DNA from: JBNKDD01 sp050288085
GTDB lineage: Bacteria; Chloroflexota; Anaerolineae; Aggregatilineales; UBA3940
Direction of reading: 5' to 3'
Length of the DNA stretch: 19,247 nt
Assembly (NCBI GenBank): GCA_050288085.1
Contig: JBNKDD010000092.1
Location: 1-19,247 of the forward strand
Each line of letters begins with the position of its first letter. The first letter of the stretch is position 1. Of the stretch, positions 13,916 to 19,247 are shown piece after piece. The notes below the pieces were generated by a model that saw only the letters and a list, made by a program, of their open reading frames with translations, had not been told where the DNA came from and did no database searches. The translations under genes were made by a program, and so were the position numbers.

Positions 13916-15139
13916 TTAGATTGTGTCTTCATTCAGTGTATCGACGACGATACCGGCATACATAGCGAGAGTGCGGGGTAAGCTGGCGATCTCCACCCAC
14001 TCGTCAGATGCATGCGCACCGCCACCGGTTGGCCCAAAGCCACACAAAGTGGGGATATCGGCCTCGATTAGCATATAGCCTTCATTAGCAGGCCCGGCTC
14101 CACGGATGGGCCACGGATCACCGGTGACGGCCCTGGTGTACGCCTGTGCCGTCTGGGTCAGCGGGTGATTAATGGGAATAGCGGCTGCCGGGAGATTATT
14201 CTTAACGGTGAGGTCAAAGCGCAGACCGGGCCGTTTGTTTGCCACCTTCTGACAGATCGTGTTCACCTGGTGTAGGATATCATCCGCGGACTGGCCGGGC
14301 AGCAGGCGGACATCGATCATAGCCCTTGCGTGCGCGGGTACCATGCTCTCGAAGGTTCCACCTTCAATAATGGTTCCCGGCGTGATAGTCAAGGTCAGGT
14401 GATCAAAGGCGGGATGTGGTTGGGCAGGCAGCGTGACGGTTTCAAGGTGCAGCAGCACATCAGCCAACCCTGTGACAGCATTGACCCCGGTTTCGCCGCG
14501 TGCCCATTCGCTGCTGCCAGTATGGACCGCCTGCCCATAAGCGTCGATCACCAAACGCAGCAGGCCGCGATGCCCCACACATACAATATCGCTGGTGTAG
14601 GTATAAATAGCGCCCTTCGTGCCCGCCAGGTGATCTTGATCCAGCAAGTAGCGCACACCCAGATGGCTGGAAGCGCCTGCTTCTTCGTCTACTACCCCGG
14701 CGACCAGTGCACAATGCCGGGTGGGATCCAGCAGGTCAAGGTCACGCAGCAGGGCCAACGTGTATAGGCCACAAACCAGCCCGGCCTTATTATCGGCTGT
14801 ACCTCGTCCGTAGATTCTGCCCGCGTCAATTTGAGCGGAGAAGGGTGGGTGACTCCACTGACTTTCATCACCCGCAGCTACCGTATCCAGGTGTGCAATC
14901 AATGCGAAAACATCGGGGCCGTCTCCCCATGAAATGAGAACATTAGGATGCTGCGGATCTTTCGCTATCTGTTGTGCGTCGAATCCTAGCAAACGGGCCT
15001 GTTCTGCTGCACAGTCGCTGACAGCAGCCTCAGTATCGACACCGTTGACCGAGCGTCGCCGCACGAGATTCTGTAGGAACGAAACCATGTCTGTTTCATA
15101 ACGTTGTGCGGCATGCAGTAGTCGTCCTACATCCTGCAT
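13916..15139 (-). CDS. M20-family metallohydrolase (ArgE/DapE/CPG2-like)
   Basis: Cytoplasmic zinc hydrolase of 407 residues cleaving an amide bond in an unknown substrate. Metal-site elements of a two-zinc M20 enzyme are present: His83 and Asp85 in IAHLDTVAAG, bridging Asp116 in YGRGTADNKAG, catalytic Glu152 and ligand Glu153 in DEEAG, and a distal His376 in GGGAHASDEWV. A dimerisation-domain-like segment with GVNAVTGLADVLLHLETV lies between. The start overlaps the stop of the nucleoside hydrolase gene as TAATG, which predicts translational coupling and makes membership of the nucleoside operon firm. Peptidase, N-acyl amino acid deacylase or an amidase acting on a base-degradation product are all possible. 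Confidence 0.85.
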   Translation of the reverse strand: MQDVGRLLHAAQRYETDMVSFLQNLVRRRSVNGVDTEAAVSDCAAEQARLLGFDAQQIAKDPQHPNVLISWGDGPDVFALIAHLDTVAAGDESQWSHPPFSAQIDAGRIYGRGTADNKAGLVCGLYTLALLRDLDLLDPTRHCALVAGVVDEEAGASSHLGVRYLLDQDHLAGTKGAIYTYTSDIVCVGHRGLLRLVIDAYGQAVHTGSSEWARGETGVNAVTGLADVLLHLETVTLPAQPHPAFDHLTLTITPGTIIEGGTFESMVPAHARAMIDVRLLPGQSADDILHQVNTICQKVANKRPGLRFDLTVKNNLPAAAIPINHPLTQTAQAYTRAVTGDPWPIRGAGPANEGYMLIEADIPTLCGFGPTGGGAHASDEWVEIASLPRTLAMYAGIVVDTLNEDTI

Positions 15140-16065
15140 TATGCCAGTCCCATCTCCATTAATGCCATAAAACGGTCACGGTCAACTTCTATGATCAGGT
15201 TGGCATTGGCCGGTTGTCCGCTTCGATCATACCAATCGATAGTAGTTTGTCCGCGCGTAAAGCGTCCGTTGAGTTCGACTGAAATGGCATGTTTTTCCGC
15301 TTTGCGTACGATGTCCGGTTCCATGGCGACAGCCATGGCAAGCGCATCCGCACCGAACATCATCTCACGTCCTAATACCGCCTTGATAAACTCAAAGGCG
15401 GCCTGGCTGCTGTGCCGGAAGAAGTCAGCTTTGGGTGTGCCCAGTTCCCACCACTTTTCGAGTGTCTCACCGGGGATACCATGCTGCATAGTGGTCTCCC
15501 AACTTATCAGGTCAAATTCGGGCCAGGCGCGAAACACGACTGTCGCTGCTTCGGGGTCAGCAAAAATGTTGAATTCTGCCGAGAGGTTGACGGTGTTACC
15601 TTTGCTATGGATCGCCCCACCCATCGTGACCAGGCGATTGAGCTTGCTCGGAAGATCAGGGTCCAGTTTGAGGGCCACAGCGATGTTGGTGAGTGGGCCG
15701 ATCGTAACCAGCGTAATTTCACCAGGGGCTTCGTTTGCGAGTCGTACCAGGGCCACCGGGGCAGGTTCATCTTCAACCTGCCGGTCAGAGGGTGCGCTTG
15801 CGCCGCCCAACCCATCGCTGCCATGCACATGTTCAGCATCTTCAGCCGGAGGTGATACGTAGGCACTGGCACAGCCAGCGTAAACAGGCACATCTGCACC
15901 TATCACATCCAAAACAGTAAAGGCGTTAGCCGTCGTACGGTCAAGGTCCACATTGCCCGCGACAGTCATCAAGGCTTCAACTTGCACGTCAGGATGGGAG
16001 AGAGCCATCAGGATGGCCTGTGCATCGTCTACACCGGGATCGGTATCAATGATTATACGTTTCAT
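15139..16065 (-). CDS. Nucleoside hydrolase (IunH/RihA-like)
   Basis: Calcium-dependent N-ribohydrolase of 308 residues that splits ribonucleosides into free base and ribose. The N-terminal signature IIIDTDPGVDDAQAI gives calcium ligands Asp9, Asp13/Asp14; HVHGSDGLGG (79-88), LTNIAVAL (125-132), MGGA (148-151) and AEFNIFADPEAA (163-174) are conserved ribose-site blocks. Asp240 in FGADALAMAV should be the C-terminal calcium ligand, but Ala239 sits where many IunH enzymes have the catalytic histidine, so base specificity may differ from classical inosine-uridine hydrolases. An AAGGA ribosome site lies 8 nt before the ATG. The released ribose is the substrate of the ribokinase two genes upstream. 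Confidence 0.92.
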   Translation of the reverse strand: MKRIIIDTDPGVDDAQAILMALSHPDVQVEALMTVAGNVDLDRTTANAFTVLDVIGADVPVYAGCASAYVSPPAEDAEHVHGSDGLGGASAPSDRQVEDEPAPVALVRLANEAPGEITLVTIGPLTNIAVALKLDPDLPSKLNRLVTMGGAIHSKGNTVNLSAEFNIFADPEAATVVFRAWPEFDLISWETTMQHGIPGETLEKWWELGTPKADFFRHSSQAAFEFIKAVLGREMMFGADALAMAVAMEPDIVRKAEKHAISVELNGRFTRGQTTIDWYDRSGQPANANLIIEVDRDRFMALMEMGLA

Positions 16066-16098
16066 AGGGGCGTTCCTTAAATGTTGAGTTTGTATTAT

Positions 16099-17412
16099 TC
16101 AATTACGAATGCGTTGTTGAAGCTCGAGGTACGTTTCTTCGAGTTCTGTTCTCGCCTGATGGTAATCAACTGTAGTCCACGTATCATCGCGGTATACCCA
16201 CCGACCGTTGATCATCACGTCGCGCACGTGCTGCCCGGTTATCGAGTAGACTAGCGCTGTATACACATCCTGAGCGGCTTGTGGTGCCCACCCAATCTCG
16301 TCCAGGTCGAGGGCAATCCAATCAGCTTTCTTGCCTGTTTCCAGCGAGCCAATCTCATCTTCCATGCCGAGGGCACGCGCACCTCCCATGGTTGCCATAT
16401 CAAGGATATCGCGAGTGGGGATGGCATTTGGTGTTAGTTCCTGGTAAGTTGCCATTTTGCCTAGAATCTGCATCTCTTTGAACATATCGTAACTGTTGTT
16501 ATTGGTTACGTTATCAGTGCCTAAAGCCAGCTTAATGCCTGCATCGTGCATAGCCTTGACTGGCGCAAAGCCTGTCGCGTTGCGCAGGGCAGATGATGCA
16601 GCAACCACGATAGTGATGGGATGTTCAGCCAATGTTGGGAATTCTTTTTGGGGGATAGCAATACCATGTGCAGCAATCAACCGGTGGTCGAGGATGCAGT
16701 CTACTTTCATCTGCTGTACTGCTGAGCGACCATAATGTTCCATGCAATAGCGATCTTCGGAATCATCGGTGGCAAGATGGAAATGCAGCCCGGTGTTATA
16801 TTGGTCGGCGAGAGCCAATTCCATCTTAATGGCCTCCGGGCTGTTATCGACGAAGAAGGCGTGTGGCCCAACCCAACCGGTGATCAGAGGGTCTCCTTGC
16901 AAGCTTTCCAGAAAAGCGGATGCAGCCGCGAGCTCACGTTCGCGGGCCTCTGCCTGGCCCAGTTCAACAATACCGTAAGCAATAGCCGCCCGCATGCCAA
17001 TGCGGCGTACCGCGGGCGCAATTTGCTCTGCCCAGAAATACTGGTCAACGAAGGTGGTAGTCCCGGTACGTATCATCTCCGCACATGAGAGAGCAACCCC
17101 TGGTGCGATCATGCCGGGATCCATCACCTCTTCCACCACGCGGATGGTGTTGTACCAGCCCTCCATTGTGAACAGAGACGCACCTTCTGAGATGCCTCGA
17201 AACAGAGACATAGGGCTGTGGGTGTGGGCATTGACCAGGCCAGGCATGACCAACTTTGCCCCCAACTCTACGGTTTCATCTACATTAGGGGCCTGATGGG
17301 CAGGACCAAGTTCCAGGATTCGATCATCTTCAACCAGCAGATAGCCGGGTGCATGAATCGTGTCTTGTGTGTCCAGTGTTAAGATTTTGTCACTTTTTAT
17401 CAGGGTTTTCAT
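16099..17412 (-). CDS. MtaD-like amidohydrolase (nucleoside/purine deaminase family, atypical active site)
   Basis: TIM-barrel amidohydrolase of 437 residues, subtype of 5'-methylthioadenosine/S-adenosylhomocysteine deaminases and related TRZ/ATZ enzymes. An N-terminal beta-sandwich leads into NAHTHSPMSLFRG with zinc ligands His63 and His65; further ligands are His212 (HFHLATDD), His249 (IAAHGIA) and Asp300 (LALGTDNVTNNNSYDMF). In characterised deaminases the residue three after the His212 equivalent is a catalytic Glu; here it is Thr215. The usual SHNPxSN loop is also replaced by AASSALRN (271-278). Deaminase chemistry is therefore not assured. The ATG overlaps the ribokinase stop (ATGA), and the nucleoside hydrolase follows after 33 bp. 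A purine-related substrate is inferred from context. Confidence 0.85.
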   Translation of the reverse strand: MKTLIKSDKILTLDTQDTIHAPGYLLVEDDRILELGPAHQAPNVDETVELGAKLVMPGLVNAHTHSPMSLFRGISEGASLFTMEGWYNTIRVVEEVMDPGMIAPGVALSCAEMIRTGTTTFVDQYFWAEQIAPAVRRIGMRAAIAYGIVELGQAEARERELAAASAFLESLQGDPLITGWVGPHAFFVDNSPEAIKMELALADQYNTGLHFHLATDDSEDRYCMEHYGRSAVQQMKVDCILDHRLIAAHGIAIPQKEFPTLAEHPITIVVAASSALRNATGFAPVKAMHDAGIKLALGTDNVTNNNSYDMFKEMQILGKMATYQELTPNAIPTRDILDMATMGGARALGMEDEIGSLETGKKADWIALDLDEIGWAPQAAQDVYTALVYSITGQHVRDVMINGRWVYRDDTWTTVDYHQARTELEETYLELQQRIRN

Positions 17413-18335
17413 TGTTTGCTTGAACCTAAAGATAATAATTCGTCGACTTCATCACGGTGGGGCATTGAAAGCATGGCACCGGGGCGGGTGGTGGCAATGG
17501 CCCCAGCAGCAGCCGCAAAACGAACGGCCTCGTCCAGTGATTTCCCTTCATGCAAGGCGACTGCCAGTCCACCATTGAATGCGTCTCCCGCAGCCACTGT
17601 ATCAACCGATTCGACCTTAAAAGCAGGCACAAATCCGCTTCCGCCTGGGCCTTCATAATATACGCCCTGCGCTCCAAGCTTAATGATCGCGGTCTTTGAA
17701 CCGCGCTCACGTAAAATTGCAGCCGCTTTTGCTGCTTCTTCCCGACCGGTTGGTTTTAACCCGACCAGCATTTCGGTTTCGATTTCATTTGGAGTGATGA
17801 TGTCCGTCAGCTGGTAGGCCTCTGGTGGAAGGTCCATGGCAGGGGCGGGATCAAAGATAACCATGACACCCCGTTCTTGTGCTTTGCGGGCAATGCTCAA
17901 GCTAGCCTCGAGGGGAATTTCTAGTTGAAGCAATAATATGCGTGTTTCATCGAGAAGGGGTTCAGCACGCACCACATCCTCCTCATTGATCTCCATGTTA
18001 ACACCGGAGATGACTGTGATGGCGTTGTCGGCATTATCGTCCACGCTGATAATGGCCAGCGCTGTGTCATGCCTTGAGTCAATGAAAACTCTGGACATAT
18101 CAACGCCCTGCGCCTTGACATCTTCCATCACTTTGTTACCAAAAGCATCGTCCCCCAACCGTCCGACAAAACAGGTAGGGGCACCAAGCAAGGCTGCCGC
18201 CACCGCCTGATTGGAGCCCTTGCCGCCAGGTGATGTAACAAATGAATGTCCGAACAGAGTTTCACCCAGGGCAGGGAGTCGGGGTGTGTATGTAGTGATA
18301 TCCATGCTGACGCTGCCAAAAACAAGAACTGTCAC
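17409..18335 (-). CDS. rbsK: Ribokinase
   Basis: PfkB-family kinase of 308 residues (E. coli RbsK 309) phosphorylating ribose to ribose 5-phosphate. It begins MTVLVFGSVSMDI and has the sugar-binding signature SPGGKGSNQAVAAALLGA (35-52) and the ATP/catalytic signature VDTVAAGDAFNGGLA with catalytic base Asp251. TPNEIETEMLVG and AIIKLGAQGVYY are typical internal blocks. I placed the start at GTG 18335 because AAAGGAG lies 8 nt upstream and the protein then has the exact family length. The longer frame to 18587 adds 84 non-homologous residues through the control region. It is the first gene of a five-gene operon and should use ribose released by the nucleoside hydrolase. Other PfkB substrates are possible but the match to ribokinase is good. 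Confidence 0.93.
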   Translation of the reverse strand: MTVLVFGSVSMDITTYTPRLPALGETLFGHSFVTSPGGKGSNQAVAAALLGAPTCFVGRLGDDAFGNKVMEDVKAQGVDMSRVFIDSRHDTALAIISVDDNADNAITVISGVNMEINEEDVVRAEPLLDETRILLLQLEIPLEASLSIARKAQERGVMVIFDPAPAMDLPPEAYQLTDIITPNEIETEMLVGLKPTGREEAAKAAAILRERGSKTAIIKLGAQGVYYEGPGGSGFVPAFKVESVDTVAAGDAFNGGLAVALHEGKSLDEAVRFAAAAGAIATTRPGAMLSMPHRDEVDELLSLGSSKQ

Positions 18336-18352
18336 GATATATTCTCCTTTTG

Positions 18353-18416
18353 GTGGAAAATGAAGATGAAGCTTCAAATTGCTAGAGAACAGTTCCATGA
18401 TAGCATGATTTTCCAC
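18353..18416. repeat. 9-bp inverted repeat in the ribokinase upstream region
   Basis: GTGGAAAAT (18353-18361) and ATTTTCCAC (18408-18416) are perfect reverse complements separated by 46 bp. Between them are GAACAGTTC (18387-18395, a 4-1-4 palindrome) and TGCTA/TAGCA (18380-18384 and 18401-18405). The arrangement lies where operators of the ribokinase operon would be expected, but no regulator can be assigned. Confidence 0.4.
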
Positions 18417-18494
18417 AAACCAGTTAGTACTGTAGACCATCAGATGCGGAGAATTTGATCGAAAGTAGGGAAGAATATGATAATGCCCGCGGGA

Positions 18495-18564
18495 GTGATG
18501 GATAATTCGAAGGGGTCGGGATGATGAGGCAAAGATACTGTATCGAAATGTGACGGATAATTCG
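18495..18564. repeat. Pair of 15-bp direct repeats near the insertion-sequence end
   Basis: GTGATGGATAATTCG (18495-18509) and GTGACGGATAATTCG (18550-18564) differ at one base and are 55 bp apart start to start. They lie downstream of the transposase stop, where transposase-binding or terminal repeats of an element would be expected. Confidence 0.55.
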
Positions 18565-18659
18565 CCAGCCAGTCTATAGTTGACCAAACATGATGACGGG
18601 CTAGAATCCAGGCCTTTGCAAGAAAGAAAATGTCAGCAAGATCTGGAAAATGCCTAGTT

Positions 18660-19247
18660 CTAACGGATTGTGTGGCTGGCATAGGATCCTCCCAAAGAAG
18701 AGGCAACAAGCAAGTTGTGTAACCAGTTATCATGATAAACAAAGCCATTGAGCCGGTGAAAAGGGGACTGAAATTGCTGACGGATTTTGGCACGAGGACA
18801 GAAGGGCTGGAAATTGTGAAATAAGGCCCAGGCGCGGACTTGATACTCGGCAGACAGAAGATGACCGTGAAAGTAGCGAGCGGCATACAGGCAGCGGTCA
18901 AGCGGGTCAAGCAGACGGTCAATCATGTTGCTGGTACGATGAGCATGGGGATAGTCAAAAGCGAGCACAAAGCGGTCGGCTTTGGAACAGAGTTTTAAGA
19001 TGGCCGTAAGAGTGGGGCCAGCCACCTGCTGCTCAGCCCAGGTTTGAAGAGCATGAACTTGCCGATAGAAGAGCTCACGGTGGTCGGCGTGATAGATGTC
19101 CCACACCCGCTGCTGGATGTCCGGGAAAAGCTGCTTGAGCCGTTTGCCGCGTGACCGGATAGATAGAAAGGCATGGAGAAAACACAGGATGATGGTGATC
19201 GTCGGAAAGAGTGTTTTCCAGGCCAACTGCGTCGCCGACCAGCCATC
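18660..19247 (-). mobile_element. Transposase, C-terminal part (5' end beyond window)
   Basis: An uninterrupted frame of 195 residues enters from the right edge, so the start is outside the window. It opens with DGWSATQLAWKTLFPTITII, then LCFLHAFLSIRSRGKRLKQLF, a helical part with VWDIYHADHRELFYRQVHALQTWAE, and AHRTSNMIDRLLDPLDRCLY. The (R)TSN.(I/V)(D/E)R..-like motif following a long helical insertion is typical of the last acidic-residue region of DDE transposases, and DGW at the edge may be a catalytic aspartate region. The insertion-sequence family is not certain. It reads toward the ribokinase operon and ends 324 bp upstream of its start codon. Whether the element is intact cannot be judged here. 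Confidence 0.75.

Larger units (their letters stand above)
18336..18659. other. Gene-free region: ribokinase upstream region and probable insertion-sequence end
   Basis: About 324 bp without a credible gene. The ribokinase-proximal part holds the AAAGGAG ribosome site (18344-18350), a 10-bp palindrome TGAAGCTTCA (18367-18376), a long-range inverted repeat (18353-18416) and a weak minus-strand -10 TATCAT-like box near 18402-18397. The distal part carries two near-identical 15-bp repeats (18495-18564) and probably the right-hand end of the insertion sequence whose transposase ends at 18660. The boundary between chromosome and element cannot be fixed without the other end of the element. Confidence 0.5.

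Noticed and set aside
15191..15862. 223-codon plus-strand frame opposite the nucleoside hydrolase
   Set aside because: It is antisense to a well-supported enzyme, has serine/arginine-rich composition and no ribosome site or domain.
18336..18587. N-terminal extension of ribokinase to 18587
   Set aside because: The added 84 residues have no PfkB similarity and cross the repeats of the control region. GTG at 18335 has an excellent AAAGGAG site and gives the family length.
18440..18922. 160-codon minus-strand frame overlapping the transposase
   Set aside because: It overlaps the transposase frame in another register and its residues show no domain. It runs through the repeat region, so it is a shadow.

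Overview
The window looks like part of a bacterial chromosome carrying a nucleoside and nucleotide salvage island, ending in an insertion sequence at the right edge. The gene style fits an anaerobic or facultative Chloroflexota member (Anaerolineae-like): a BMP lipoprotein with an acidic Pro/Glu-rich linker after the lipobox, a cytoplasmic alkaline-phosphatase-superfamily hydrolase, and a stand-alone MgsA/RarA C-terminal domain protein. This lineage call is an inference from gene style only. The oxygen-sensitive glycyl radical enzyme points to anaerobic growth at least part of the time. No rRNA, tRNA, CRISPR or recognisable riboswitch was seen.

Layout, left to right. (1) 1-4672, minus strand: a BMP-type nucleoside ABC importer, transcribed as lipoprotein, double-domain ATPase, permease 1, permease 2 (permease 2 runs off the left edge). 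Hairpins sit in the two larger intercistronic gaps. (2) 4970-5986, minus: a LacI/RbsR-like repressor with a strong promoter and a perfect 24-bp palindrome over its predicted transcription start. (3) 6200-8670, minus: yjjW-yjjI, a radical-SAM activase and its glycyl radical enzyme of unknown substrate. (4) 8728-8943: a compact divergent control region with abutting promoters, a 22-bp inverted repeat and a possible 31-codon leader ORF. (5) 8944-13294, plus: FGGY sugar kinase, adenosine deaminase and a phosphatase/phosphodiesterase-superfamily hydrolase, all joined by ATGA overlaps and closed by a clear terminator at 13300-13331. (6) 13330-18335, minus, convergent with (5): ribokinase, an MtaD-like amidohydrolase, a nucleoside hydrolase, an M20 metallohydrolase and the MgsA C-terminal-like protein, tightly packed. 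(7) 18336-18659: control region plus probable insertion-sequence end. (8) 18660-19247, minus: C-terminal part of a transposase, cut by the window edge.

How the genes fit together (inference): nucleosides enter through the BMP transporter. Adenosine is deaminated by Add, and other purine derivatives possibly by the MtaD-like protein. The nucleoside hydrolase splits ribonucleosides into base plus ribose, and ribokinase sends ribose to ribose 5-phosphate. The window holds no nucleoside phosphorylase, so hydrolase plus ribokinase is the visible route. The FGGY kinase, the YjjI/YjjW pair, the M20 enzyme and the MgsA-like protein have no assigned step and are the most interesting parts. In E. coli yjjI/yjjW lie beside the deo (deoxynucleoside) operon, so finding them inside a nucleoside cluster of a different architecture supports a role in nucleoside-sugar metabolism.
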